A stretch of DNA of 17,999 bases from an uncultured Anaerosolibacter sp. (GCA_937948705.1 CALECF010000223.1:1-17999); one strand, 5' to 3'; positions 1-9,047 are shown, numbered from the stretch's first letter. The notes: generated by a model not told the origin, from the sequence alone. Made by a program: numbers and translations.

Positions 1-27
1 CAAAGGTTTTATTATGCTTTGGGAGTT

Positions 28-54
28 TTGTCCTTGTGGATTATCGTATATAAT
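28..54 (+). promoter_or_regulatory. Probable promoter of the first BTAD regulator
   Basis: A perfect TATAAT lies at 49-54. Upstream is a poor -35: TTGTCC at 28-33 with a 15-bp gap, or TTTTGT at 26-31 with 17 bp. Transcription from here would begin near 61. This excludes the upstream in-frame ATGs at 14 and 53 as starts and supports the ATG at 92. Confidence 0.45.
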
Positions 55-91
55 GGATATAGAGAAACCCATTAGACAGGCTGGTGATGAG

Positions 92-3000
92 ATGCGTTCT
101 ATACAAGTAAAAATGCTGCAGGCGCCCATGGTGTTAAAAGACCAGGAACAGGTGATCTTTCCCTTTCGAAAAGCAGAGGCCCTATTCTACTATTTGATTG
201 TCAACGGGCAGACGTCAAGAGACGAATTGGTGGATTTACTGTGGGGTGAGGTGGAGGAAGAGACGGCAAAGAAGAATCTACGCCATGCCATGTACAAAAT
301 ACGTAAGGCCTTTGACATGGATATTATCATATCTCCTCAAAAATCCTTGGTAATGATTAATCCTGAGGTTGAAATTTCAACGGATATAGAGGGATTCATG
401 ACGGATGGGGAAAAGGGCGTTGGGGCCTATGGGGGTGAATTTCTTCAAGGTTTTTTAGTGAAGGATGGAGAAAAGTTTGAAGAGTGGATGTTTCGAAGTC
501 GAGAGTATTATCGAGATCTGTATATATCAAAGCTATATGAACGGATGTATCACCACCAGCAAAAGGGAGAACTAAGACGGGTAGAGTACTATGGAAAGCT
601 CTTGGTGGAGATGGACCCCTTTGATGAGGGTGCTTATCGTATTCTTATGGACACCTATGGCAGAGACGGTGCTTATCATAAGGCCATAGATCTTTATAAG
701 AGGCTGGAAGAGACGCTAAAACAGGAATTAGGTATTACCCCTGACCATGGGACTAGGGCGGTTTATGAGGATATTTTGGAGAAGAGAAATAAGGAAAAAA
801 CTCCAGGTGAAAAGCCAGGAGATAAAGTGTTTTTCTATGGACGGCATGGTGAATTGGAGCTGCTGGAAAAGCATTATGGTGATTTCATTCAGGGCCAAAG
901 AGCACCCTCGGTGCTCATTATCGGGGAAGCAGGCATTGGAAAAACAAAACTAAAGGAGAGATTTTTGGAGGGAATTCATCATGATGAGGCTTATATTCTC
1001 CAAGCCAATTGCTATCAAGCTGAGGAGGGTTATCCCTTAAAACCTTGGCATCAAATTTTCTCAGATTTAGGAGAGATCGTGAGGAAGGAAAAGATCGCGG
1101 TTCCCCAGCTGTGGAAAAATATTGTCCTTCGACTATTCCCAGGGTTTGACCCAGAGGCTACAGGATTGACGGATAATCCTGTGGAAGGAATCGATCGGGT
1201 GAAGTATCATACGGCAGAGGAAGCCATCTTGGGCATATTGAAGAAAATTGCCTTGAAGAAAAAAATTCTATTTGTTTTTGAGGATACCCAGTGGATGGAT
1301 GGAACCAGCATAGGACTTTTAAGCTTTATATTGCGGCACCAAGGACAAAATAGGATGATGTTTGTGGGTACCTGTAGGAATGGCCATGATAAGAGGATGG
1401 AGCAATTCATTATCCATATGGTAAAAGACCAACTATTAGATAAGGTTAGTCTGACACGATTTACGAAGGAAGAGGTGGCGGATTTCATAGAGAAAGCTCT
1501 TCCGGGACGCCAGCTTGAAAATGAAATCAAAGATCGAATCTATAAGGAAACAGAAGGCAATGCATTCTTTTTGATGGAGTTATTGAACACGGTAAAGGAA
1601 AAGGGAACTGTGGGAGAGATATCTGGTACAGGCCAAGATATTCTAAAAAGTAGGATCGTGGATATCTCTGAGGAAGGGATGAAACTCTTAAACATCACTT
1701 CCCTATTCTTTGATCGGGTTACCTTGGATATGCTGCAAACCATCAGTGGTAAAGATGAATTGGAAATTTTAGATAGTGTAGAAGAGCTTCAGAGGAGATA
1801 TATTTTGAAAGAGGTTGAACAGAACGAGGAGATCAGTTTTGAATTTACCCATCACAAGCTACGGGAATTTATCTATGGTCTCCAATCTCCCGGAAGAAGA
1901 AAAATTCTCCACCACCGTATTGGACAAATATTGGAACAAAATCTTCAAAATGATTATAGAGATAAGTTTGTTTATTCTAGGCTGATTTATCATTTTTCCA
2001 ATGGAGGAAAAAAGCTGGCAGCATTAAAATACCGCATTAAGAATCTAGATGATTATTCAGATTTTAGCCATGAGCTTTTTCCTATTCTCTACGATGAGGA
2101 TATGGAGGATGAAAAAGTCATGTATCTCAATCAAGAAGAATCGATAAAATATCTGAACGATTTGGAGCTGCAGTTAAAAGAAGTACAGAAGACAGAAAAA
2201 GATCAATATGAGCTGGCAAAATTAGAGATTGCTTTTTATCATACCAAGGGAAGATATTGCATCCAAGAGGGAGAATATGAACAAGGCATAGATGCCATCC
2301 GAAGAATGATTGAAGGGGCAGAGCGGACAGAAGACCATGGCTATATGCTTAAGGGGTATCGGCAAATGGTGTACTATGGGATTCAGATTCACCAGACTAC
2401 ACTGATGCAGGGGTATTTGACCAAGGGGATTGATTTAGCCCGCAAGATACAGCATCAAAAGGAGATGGGAATTCTTTTAAGGCTGCAAGGCTTGCAAAGA
2501 TTAATGGTGGGAGCGTATGATGAGGCAGAAGAAATTTTAAAAGAGTCTATTTATATTTTTGAGATGTTGAGCCAGCGGGAAGATCGATATGCACTGAACA
2601 TCGCTGCTGCCTATAATTATATGGGAGAGATCCGTCGACATAATATGAAATTTGCCAGCGCCCTTTATTATTATGACAAGGCAATGGATATTTGTAATGA
2701 GAAGAAGGTATTTCGTGGGATCACTCTCTTTAATACCAATGCAGGGCAAGCGGCCTTTGATATGGGTGACTATGATCGGGCCAAGAATTATTTTTCCAAG
2801 GCGATTGAGACTTACAAGCAGGTGGATACTTTCTTGGGAAGATCTACGGCTGAGGGCTATATGGCGTTGCTGCTGATTCGAGAAGGGAAGTACCAGGAGG
2901 CATTGGATTCATTAAGGAGTGCCGATGAATATGGAAGAAAGCTGCAGAGTCCCTATGAGCAGGGGCTAATCTGCAGGGTGAAAGCAGAAATAAGGGGACA

Positions 3001-3154
3001 AATGATATCGAATGACCGTATTCGAAAGGCATTTGAAAAGGACTTAAAGGGTACGGTGGAGACATATTGCGATGAAGGAATCAATCTTCTCAAGGAGACT
3101 AAAAACTGTTATGAAATAGAGATTCTGAAAGTGCTGCGCAGAGGTAGGAGCTAG
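92..3154 (+). CDS. BTAD-NTPase-TPR transcriptional regulator, copy 1
   Basis: A 1020-residue multidomain regulator of the SARP/AfsR-like type. Residues 1-100 look like an OmpR-type winged helix (RKAEALFYYL, then LLWGEVEEETAKKNLRHAMY). Residues 115-240 resemble the bacterial transcriptional activation domain (BTAD), with helical repeats such as DPFDEGAYRILMDTYG. A P-loop NTPase follows, with Walker A GEAGIGKTK at 278-286 and Walker B FVFED ending at residues 397-398. From about residue 650 the protein is TPR-like helical repeats, for example YYYDKAMDIC and YFSKAIETY. No membrane segment or signal peptide is visible. I chose ATG 92 because the paralogue starts at the equivalent residue and a TATAAT lies just upstream; the ribosome binding site (GGTGATGAG) is weak. 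It should be a cytoplasmic, ATP-dependent activator whose TPR part senses a ligand or partner. The gene is 27 bp from the next one, so they form an operon. The ligand cannot be read from sequence. Confidence 0.85.
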   Translation: MRSIQVKMLQAPMVLKDQEQVIFPFRKAEALFYYLIVNGQTSRDELVDLLWGEVEEETAKKNLRHAMYKIRKAFDMDIIISPQKSLVMINPEVEISTDIEGFMTDGEKGVGAYGGEFLQGFLVKDGEKFEEWMFRSREYYRDLYISKLYERMYHHQQKGELRRVEYYGKLLVEMDPFDEGAYRILMDTYGRDGAYHKAIDLYKRLEETLKQELGITPDHGTRAVYEDILEKRNKEKTPGEKPGDKVFFYGRHGELELLEKHYGDFIQGQRAPSVLIIGEAGIGKTKLKERFLEGIHHDEAYILQANCYQAEEGYPLKPWHQIFSDLGEIVRKEKIAVPQLWKNIVLRLFPGFDPEATGLTDNPVEGIDRVKYHTAEEAILGILKKIALKKKILFVFEDTQWMDGTSIGLLSFILRHQGQNRMMFVGTCRNGHDKRMEQFIIHMVKDQLLDKVSLTRFTKEEVADFIEKALPGRQLENEIKDRIYKETEGNAFFLMELLNTVKEKGTVGEISGTGQDILKSRIVDISEEGMKLLNITSLFFDRVTLDMLQTISGKDELEILDSVEELQRRYILKEVEQNEEISFEFTHHKLREFIYGLQSPGRRKILHHRIGQILEQNLQNDYRDKFVYSRLIYHFSNGGKKLAALKYRIKNLDDYSDFSHELFPILYDEDMEDEKVMYLNQEESIKYLNDLELQLKEVQKTEKDQYELAKLEIAFYHTKGRYCIQEGEYEQGIDAIRRMIEGAERTEDHGYMLKGYRQMVYYGIQIHQTTLMQGYLTKGIDLARKIQHQKEMGILLRLQGLQRLMVGAYDEAEEILKESIYIFEMLSQREDRYALNIAAAYNYMGEIRRHNMKFASALYYYDKAMDICNEKKVFRGITLFNTNAGQAAFDMGDYDRAKNYFSKAIETYKQVDTFLGRSTAEGYMALLLIREGKYQEALDSLRSADEYGRKLQSPYEQGLICRVKAEIRGQMISNDRIRKAFEKDLKGTVETYCDEGINLLKETKNCYEIEILKVLRRGRS

Positions 3155-3181
3155 GGTAATACCAAGGGGGGCGGGGCGTGG

Positions 3182-6100
3182 ATGGTTAAAATTCAGGGGA
3201 AATTATTTGGTACGCCTGTCATATTGAAAAATCAAGAGCAGATGATGTTTCCATTTAGAAAAGCGGAGGCATTGTTTTATTATCTCTTGGTAAAGAAGCA
3301 GGCTACCAGAGAAAATCTTGTTCATCTCCTTTGGGCAGATGTGGACGAGGATGTAGCAAAAAAGAATCTGAGGAATGCCGTCTATATGGTTAAAAAGGTT
3401 TTTGGTGAGGAGGTGCTGATTTCACCTCAGCGACCCCTGGTGATGTTAAATCCTGCCATGACATTTGAAACGGATATAGGTGTATTCATGGGAGAATCAG
3501 ATGATCAGGGGATTAAAACCTATACAGGTGCTTTCTTAGAAGGGATTCTGATCAAGGATGCAGAAAACTTTGAGGGTTGGATGTTCGAACTACGGGAACA
3601 ACTGAAGGACATGTATATTGGAAAGCTCTACAGGGAGATTCAACGATGTCAGCGAGACAAAAATCTGATTTCTGTGGAGGCATATTGTAAAGCCCTCATC
3701 AAGGAAGACGAATTTGATGAAAGGGCCTATCGAATGCTCATGCATGTGTACCGGAACATTGGTAAATATGAAAAGTGTATAGAGGTGTATGATCGTCTTA
3801 CCGGTCTATTGAATAGAGAATTGGCAGTGGCACCGGATTTAAAAACCGTTGAATTATATGGAGAAATTTTGAGGGAAAGGGCCCAAGGCCAGGCGTTGGA
3901 GAAATGTTATGAAGACGACTTCTTCTATGGTCGACGAAATGAATTGAATTGGCTTCAGGGGCATTACTATCATTTCATAAAGGAGAAAAAGGGGAAGTGT
4001 ATTCTGCTTTTAGGAGATGCAGGCATTGGAAAGACCAAACTTTTGGAGCGCTTCCTAAAGAGTATAGATGGACAGAAGTTATTTGTTTTAAGCACCCAGT
4101 GCTATCAAGCGGAAGAAAACTATTTGCTTAAGCCATGGTATGAGGTTTTTATTCAAGTGTCCAAATGGCTTGAAAGGGAAAATATCGAGATGCCTCTTTT
4201 TCTTAGAAAAGCGGTGGCTTTTGTATTCCCGGGTTTCGCAGGGCATGTGGATTTGGATGAAGTAACAGCTGTGGAAAAAATTGACTTTCTAAAATATCAG
4301 GTGGCGGAAAAGGCAATCGTAGAGATCTTTAAGCTGATTTCTCAACGGGGAGAGGTCATGTTGGTTTTTGAGGATCTTCATTGGATTGATGACATGAGTC
4401 TTTCTTTGCTCAAAAACATTATGATTGCAAATCAAGGCAAGTCATTGACGGCCATCGGAACAAGTCGTAAGGGATATGACGATAAACTTGAGAAGTTTTT
4501 CATTGAGATGTCCATGAAAAGTATGCTGGGCAAAGTAGAGATACAGCCTTTTTCTAGGAAAGAAAGCTGTGAATTTGCCCGTCAATATATGCCGGAGTAT
4601 ACCTTCACCCAGGACATTGAAGAACTTCTCTATAGGGAAACGGAGGGAAATACCTTCTTTCTGATTGAATATCTAAATGGCCTGCGAGAAAATGGGGATA
4701 TGAAGGGTTTTTCCCCTAAGATGCAGGATATATTAAGAAGCAGATTCCTCAATGTATCCCAGGAAGGACAGAAAGTGTTGTCCATTGCCTCCATGTTTTT
4801 CGATAAGGTATCCTTTGAGCTCTTGAAAGATATTTGCGACAAAGAGGAATTGGAGCTGTTAGACCTCATGGATGAGCTTCAAAATAAATACTTATTGAAA
4901 GAGATAAAGGATGGGGATCATATTGAATTTGTCTTTAGCCATCAAAAACTCCGGGAGTTCATCTATGAGCAATTGTCCTACTCGAAGCGTAGGGTACTCC
5001 ATCATCGGATTGCCATGGTTTTAGAGCGACAGCTGAAAAATGATAAAAGGGATCTGCTACTCTATTCAAAACTGATCTACCATTTTGAGGGGGCAGGAGA
5101 CAAGCGTACCACCGTAAAATATACCATTAAGAACATATATGAATATCTTCATGTGCACCATGAAATATTTCCTGTTCTCCAGGGTGAGGAAGAATTGGAA
5201 AAAAGTTATATACACTTGAGCGAAGAACAAGCCGCCCGGGATATGGAAAAGATTGCTCTTCTTATAGCAGAAATCAGGATCCATGAAGGAGAAGATCAAG
5301 AGTTAACAGAATATGAAATCATCTATCTTCATATGATGGGAAGGAATTTGATTCGTCGAGGAAACTACGATCAGGGATTGATGATTATTGGACAAATGAT
5401 CGAAAAGGCTATTGACATTGGAAGTGTCTGCTTTGCCCTAGAAGGCTATCGACAAATTATTTATTATTGCATCAATACATATAAAACATCTACCATGTCA
5501 GAGAACATCGAAAAAGCCCTTGTGATTGCCCGAAAATATGAATTGGTTGAGGAAATAGGCATTTTATTTAGATTAAAGGGGCTTCTGAATATCATGGAGG
5601 GGAAGTTTTGTGAAGGGGAATCCTTCTTGAAGGATGCTTTAGATATTTTCAAAAACCTAGGGAATGAAAAGCGGTACGTTCTAAATATTGCCGCCATCTA
5701 TAATTATCTAGGGGAAGGCAAACGACACAAAAGGGCATTTCAAGATGCCATTCATTATTATGAAAAGGCAATTGCTATTTGTGAGGAAAGGAAACTCTTA
5801 AGGGGTGGTGCCATCTTCCATACCAATGCAGGTCAAGCTGCTTTGGATATGGGCGATGACCAAAGGGCCAAACACTATTTTGAAAATGCCCTGTCTATTT
5901 TTGAGAAGCTTGACTCTTTGTGGGGACGATCTACGGCTCGAGGATATTCGGCGCTCCTGTACATGAAAGAGGGAAAATATCAAGATGCCTTGGCTACCCT
6001 AAGAAAAGCAGAGGTAGATGCGGAAACGTTAAAAAGTCCTTATGAGCAGGGTTTAATTCTGCGGGTGAAGGCTGAAATTCGCAAGCAAATGGACTTGGAT

Positions 6101-6241
6101 CAGGAGGCCATGGAAATCTTTCAAAATTATCTTTCTCAGACAGTAGGAGAGTATGCCCATGCGGGAATATCCCTTCTACAGAGTATAGGAGGCTGTTATG
6201 AAATGGATTTTCTAGAAGATTTAATGAGAAAAACCATATAA
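3182..6241 (+). CDS. BTAD-NTPase-TPR transcriptional regulator, copy 2
   Basis: A 1019-residue paralogue of the preceding gene with the same architecture end to end. Walker A (GDAGIGKTK) is at residues 278-286 and Walker B (LVFED) ends at 397-398, exactly the same numbers as in copy 1, so the two have stayed collinear since duplication. The winged-helix segment is the best conserved part (FPFRKAEALFYYL is identical), while the TPR region and linkers have drifted more. The start is ATG 3182 behind AAGGGGGG at 3164-3171. The stop codon falls inside the left arm of a long inverted repeat. The next gene encodes a BCCT transporter whose promoter carries SARP-like direct repeats, making it the obvious candidate target. 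By family, SARP-type BTAD proteins bind DNA directly and recruit RNA polymerase. Whether the two copies act as a heteromer or answer different signals is unknown. Confidence 0.85.
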   Translation: MVKIQGKLFGTPVILKNQEQMMFPFRKAEALFYYLLVKKQATRENLVHLLWADVDEDVAKKNLRNAVYMVKKVFGEEVLISPQRPLVMLNPAMTFETDIGVFMGESDDQGIKTYTGAFLEGILIKDAENFEGWMFELREQLKDMYIGKLYREIQRCQRDKNLISVEAYCKALIKEDEFDERAYRMLMHVYRNIGKYEKCIEVYDRLTGLLNRELAVAPDLKTVELYGEILRERAQGQALEKCYEDDFFYGRRNELNWLQGHYYHFIKEKKGKCILLLGDAGIGKTKLLERFLKSIDGQKLFVLSTQCYQAEENYLLKPWYEVFIQVSKWLERENIEMPLFLRKAVAFVFPGFAGHVDLDEVTAVEKIDFLKYQVAEKAIVEIFKLISQRGEVMLVFEDLHWIDDMSLSLLKNIMIANQGKSLTAIGTSRKGYDDKLEKFFIEMSMKSMLGKVEIQPFSRKESCEFARQYMPEYTFTQDIEELLYRETEGNTFFLIEYLNGLRENGDMKGFSPKMQDILRSRFLNVSQEGQKVLSIASMFFDKVSFELLKDICDKEELELLDLMDELQNKYLLKEIKDGDHIEFVFSHQKLREFIYEQLSYSKRRVLHHRIAMVLERQLKNDKRDLLLYSKLIYHFEGAGDKRTTVKYTIKNIYEYLHVHHEIFPVLQGEEELEKSYIHLSEEQAARDMEKIALLIAEIRIHEGEDQELTEYEIIYLHMMGRNLIRRGNYDQGLMIIGQMIEKAIDIGSVCFALEGYRQIIYYCINTYKTSTMSENIEKALVIARKYELVEEIGILFRLKGLLNIMEGKFCEGESFLKDALDIFKNLGNEKRYVLNIAAIYNYLGEGKRHKRAFQDAIHYYEKAIAICEERKLLRGGAIFHTNAGQAALDMGDDQRAKHYFENALSIFEKLDSLWGRSTARGYSALLYMKEGKYQDALATLRKAEVDAETLKSPYEQGLILRVKAEIRKQMDLDQEAMEIFQNYLSQTVGEYAHAGISLLQSIGGCYEMDFLEDLMRKTI

Positions 6242-6300
6242 GTACAGGATATAGGGTACTAGGGGTTTCTATCCTGGCATTCTATATCCTGTACTTATAT
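6236..6300. repeat. 19-bp perfect inverted repeat overlapping the regulator stop codon
   Basis: ATATAAGTACAGGATATAG at 6236-6254 is repeated in perfect inverted form at 6282-6300, with a 27-nt loop between them. The left arm contains the last codons and stop of the second regulator. No T-run follows the right arm, which continues TATCCCC, so it is not a textbook intrinsic terminator. It could be an RNA 3'-end stabilising hairpin, a Rho-related terminator or a DNA operator. Confidence 0.8.
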
Positions 6301-6307
6301 CCCCTGG

Positions 6308-6329
6308 GTAAAGAGAAATTTCTCTTTAC
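6308..6329. promoter_or_regulatory. 22-bp perfect palindrome, candidate operator
   Basis: The half-site GTAAAGAGAAA at 6308-6318 is followed directly by its exact reverse complement at 6319-6329, with no spacer. It lies about 40 bp upstream of the SARP-like repeats of the BCCT promoter, a fitting place for a dimeric regulator to bind. No family consensus was recognised. Confidence 0.55.
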
Positions 6330-6370
6330 AATAGTATACTGACGTAAATCACTGGTTAAATAGGTGGAAT

Positions 6371-6402
6371 TAGACTTTTTATTGACGTTTGGTTGTTAAT
6401 AT
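6371..6402 (+). promoter_or_regulatory. SARP-like promoter of the BCCT transporter gene
   Basis: Heptamer TAGACTT (6371-6377) and related heptamer TTGACGT (6382-6388) begin 11 bp apart. Exactly 8 bp after the second lies TAATAT (6397-6402), a 4/6 match to the -10 consensus; TATAGT at 6402-6407 is an alternative. The first heptamer's GACTT through TTGACG forms a 15-nt core, 6373-6387, found identically upstream of the Mo-hydroxylase operon. A sigma-70 reading with TTGACG as -35 gives only a 14-bp spacer to TATAGT, consistent with an activator-dependent promoter. The transcript would carry a leader of about 120 nt containing an 8-bp stem (ATGAGTTT at 6415-6422 with AAACTCAT at 6434-6441). Confidence 0.45.
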
Positions 6403-6529
6403 ATAGTCAGAACCATGAGTTTTTAGAAAATTCAAACTCATCATTGCTATCATTTGATAATCCTTATCCACAGTCCTTGAATTTTTTAGAGGACCAAGGT
6501 TCGAAAACTGAAATAGGGGGGTTAAACAA

Positions 6530-8131
6530 TTGAAAGAGAAGATTGGAAATGCTAAGCTTCGAATGTCCATTTTCATGCCCATGTCCATTATATTTATACT
6601 GGCCATTGTGACGGGCATCATGGCACCTGAGGCCTTCTTCAAAGCTGAGAATAGCATTGCTGAATTTGCTTTCGTAAATTTCGGATGGCTATTTCAAATC
6701 TCAGGGAACATATTTCTATTTATGTGTCTGTATTTGATGTTTTCTAAGTACGGGAATATCAAACTGGGTGGGAAGGATGCTAAACCAGAACTGAGCTATT
6801 GGAGTTGGTTTGCTATTTCCTTATGTGCCGGAATTGGTACAGGTGTTTTATTTTGGGGTGTTGTTGAACCATTGACCCATATGTATGCGCCACCAGAAAT
6901 TTTAGGCCTTGCACCAGGCAGCGAAGCGGCTGCTATGTTCTCCATGACCCAGACATTGATTCACTGGACATATATCCCATATGCCATGTATGCCATTGCA
7001 GGGGTAGGTATTGCCTTTGCCGTATATAATGCAAAGCTGCCATTCCAAGTTAGTTCTACGTTGTATCCTATCTTTGGCAAAAAAATTCAAGGTGCAGTTG
7101 GAGCCGTTGTTGACAATGTATGCCTTTTCGCCATTGCAGGTGGTGTCGCAGCCATTTTAGGGGTAGGAACCATGCAAATTGGAAGTGGATTAAACATTTT
7201 AACAGGGATCCAAACAGGAAAAGTATTATGGACGGCTATTGTAGCATTGATTGTAGCTACATACATTATTTCAAGTTATACAGGGTTACATAAGGGAATT
7301 CGTTGGCTATCAGATAATAATGCAAAGCTTTTCTTAGTTATGATGACGTTTATTTTTATCTTCGGACCTACACGATTTATCCTGAATTTTGGAACCCAAT
7401 CTACAGGTCATTTTATACAGAATTTTTTTGAAAGAACTCACTTTTTAAGCCCAATCGATGGTTCTCCTTGGCCAAGATGGTGGCCTATTTACTATTGGGC
7501 CATTTGGCTGGCATATGCTCCCCTTTCTGGAATGTTTTTTGCGAGAATATCCAAGGGACGTACCATTAAGGAGTTTATGATGGTGAACCTGGTTCTTCCT
7601 GCAACCTTCGGATTGATTTGGTTTTCAGTTTTCGGTGGATCTGCCATCCATTTACAAATGAATGGTGCTCAGATTTTTGAAGCCATGCAAGCCAGTGGCA
7701 ATGAAGTCGCCATATTTACTTTCCTAAAGAGCTTTCCTGCATCAGGACTCACCAGCTGGATTTACATCGTGGCGATCTTCGTATCCATTGTAACCCTGGC
7801 TGATTCTATGACTTCCACCATATCGTCCTTGTCCACTTCTGCATACAATAACGCTGAGCAAGAAGCCCCTGGCAAGGTAAAGATTTTCTGGGGTGTGGTG
7901 ATGTCCTCTTTGGCAATTATTAACCTGTTGAGTGCAGGGGGGAAAATCAGTGGAATCGATGCTACAAAACAGATTTCCACGGTTGCCGGTTTCCCGATTC
8001 TATTCTTCATGGTACTGATGGCCTTTACGAGTATGTACATGATCATGAATCAAGAGAAATTTGATGTGGTGAATTATCCAGAAACAGCTAAGGTAGAGAT
8101 TGATGAGTTGGCGGAGAGTGCCAGTGAATAA
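6530..8131 (+). CDS. BCCT-family (betaine/carnitine/choline-type) transporter
   Basis: A 533-residue integral membrane protein of the betaine/carnitine/choline transporter family, which moves quaternary ammonium or related zwitterionic solutes across the cytoplasmic membrane by sodium- or proton-coupled symport or by substrate exchange. About twelve hydrophobic segments run from residue 15 to residue 515. The glycine-rich signature AGIGTGVLFWGVVEPLTH lies at residues 100-117. The segment after it in the family, around residues 321-331, reads YYWAIWLAYAP, followed by the conserved MFFARISKGRTIKEF. A late segment has TLADSMTSTISSLST where many members have a related Ser/Asp-rich stretch. The start is TTG 6530, with AGGGGGG at 6514-6520 at suitable spacing; the next in-frame Met is twelve residues further and lacks a site. 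Substrate is not assigned: the aromatic box is not the standard one. It follows two BTAD regulators and is probably their target. Confidence 0.9.
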   Translation: MKEKIGNAKLRMSIFMPMSIIFILAIVTGIMAPEAFFKAENSIAEFAFVNFGWLFQISGNIFLFMCLYLMFSKYGNIKLGGKDAKPELSYWSWFAISLCAGIGTGVLFWGVVEPLTHMYAPPEILGLAPGSEAAAMFSMTQTLIHWTYIPYAMYAIAGVGIAFAVYNAKLPFQVSSTLYPIFGKKIQGAVGAVVDNVCLFAIAGGVAAILGVGTMQIGSGLNILTGIQTGKVLWTAIVALIVATYIISSYTGLHKGIRWLSDNNAKLFLVMMTFIFIFGPTRFILNFGTQSTGHFIQNFFERTHFLSPIDGSPWPRWWPIYYWAIWLAYAPLSGMFFARISKGRTIKEFMMVNLVLPATFGLIWFSVFGGSAIHLQMNGAQIFEAMQASGNEVAIFTFLKSFPASGLTSWIYIVAIFVSIVTLADSMTSTISSLSTSAYNNAEQEAPGKVKIFWGVVMSSLAIINLLSAGGKISGIDATKQISTVAGFPILFFMVLMAFTSMYMIMNQEKFDVVNYPETAKVEIDELAESASE

Positions 8132-8137
8132 TATGAT

Positions 8138-8170
8138 ATAAGAAAGGCGCACCCTGTGCGCCTTTCTTAT
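8138..8170 (+). terminator. Intrinsic terminator after the BCCT gene
   Basis: A perfect 15-bp stem (8138-8152 with 8156-8170) closes on a 3-nt CCT loop. Its GC-rich core is AGGCGCAC, its upstream flank is A-rich and its downstream arm ends in TTTCTT. The structure is nearly symmetrical and may work in both directions. It lies 7 bp after the stop codon. Confidence 0.85.
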
Positions 8171-8318
8171 GCCTCAAATGAAAATAATAAACCCTTGCTG
8201 AATCGTGAATAAGGCAAAACCTCAAGGATGTATACATAGAAATGACTTATAGATAAAAGATTATATAGAAGGTATAAATTTTTCCATATAGAATAAGTTA
8301 ATGATGGAGGTGGAAATT

Positions 8319-9005
8319 ATGAAATATGAAATCAGAGGTGGTAATTTACCTGTGGTGTTGATGGAACTGCAACGTGGAGAAAGCATTTTTACAGAGTCCG
8401 GCGGTATGGGATGGATGACGGATGATTTCAACATGGAGACCAATATGGAGGGCGGTTTGTTTGGTGGTATTGCCAGAAAACTAGCTGGAGAGTCTCTCTT
8501 TATGGCAACGTATACATGTACGTCAACGAGCGGTACCATTGCTTTTCCTTCATCATTTCCTGGTAAAATCGTACCTATGGCTTTAGTTGGGGGACAAAGC
8601 GTAATCTGTCAAAAAAAATCTTTTCTGTGTGGAGAGCGTTCCGTTAATTTAGAAATATTTTTTAGAAAGAAGCTAGGATCTGGTTTATTTGGTGGAGAGG
8701 GCTTTATACTACAGAAGATTACAGGACCGGGCCTAGCCTTTATGGAATTTGATGGCGACGTTGTAGAGTACACCCTAGGAAGCGGAGAAGTAATGAAGGT
8801 AGATACTGGCCATGTAGCCATGTTTGAACCGACTGTTAGTTTTGATATTGAGATGTTGAAGGGCTTTAAGAATATCGTATTTGGTGGTGAAGGTTTGTTC
8901 TTGGCAAAGTTGAAGGGGCCAGGAAAAGTGTGGCTGCAAACGATGCCCATACAAAATCTTGCGCGAAATATCATTCCTTTTATGCCGCCTTCAGGAAAAG
9001 ATTGA
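8319..9005 (+). CDS. AIM24-family (TIGR00266-like) protein
   Basis: A 228-residue protein of the AIM24/TIGR00266 family. It shows repeated glycine-rich turns typical of the family's beta-sandwich: GGLFGGIARKLAGESLF early, GSGLFGGEGFILQKITGPG in the middle, and FGGEGLFLAKLKGPGKVWLQ near the C terminus. The core runs MKYEIRGGNLP to LQTMPI. No signal peptide or membrane helix is present, so it is probably cytosolic. Its biochemical role is not established in bacteria; the name comes from a yeast mitochondrial protein. ATG 8319 is preferred over the in-frame ATGs at 8301 and 8304 because the strong GGAGGTGG site at 8306-8313 sits 5 nt before it and would lie inside the longer forms. It is flanked by terminators and looks monocistronic. 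Confidence 0.85.
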   Translation: MKYEIRGGNLPVVLMELQRGESIFTESGGMGWMTDDFNMETNMEGGLFGGIARKLAGESLFMATYTCTSTSGTIAFPSSFPGKIVPMALVGGQSVICQKKSFLCGERSVNLEIFFRKKLGSGLFGGEGFILQKITGPGLAFMEFDGDVVEYTLGSGEVMKVDTGHVAMFEPTVSFDIEMLKGFKNIVFGGEGLFLAKLKGPGKVWLQTMPIQNLARNIIPFMPPSGKD

Positions 9006-9014
9006 TGGGTATAA

Positions 9015-9047
9015 GAAGATCAGTGTGAAAGCTGGTCTTTCTTTTTT
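9015..9047 (+). terminator. Intrinsic terminator after the AIM24-family gene
   Basis: A stem of about 9 bp (9015-9023 with 9032-9040, including G-T wobbles; core AAGATCAG with CTGGTCTT) has an 8-nt loop. It is followed by CTTTTTT at 9041-9047. It lies about 10 bp after the stop codon. Confidence 0.7.

Noticed and set aside
34..54. TTGTGGA followed 8 bp later by TATAAT before the first regulator, hinting at the same SARP-like layout
   Set aside because: There is no related heptamer 11 bp upstream (GAGTTTT there), and it lacks the shared GAC core, so autoregulation by this motif is not supported.
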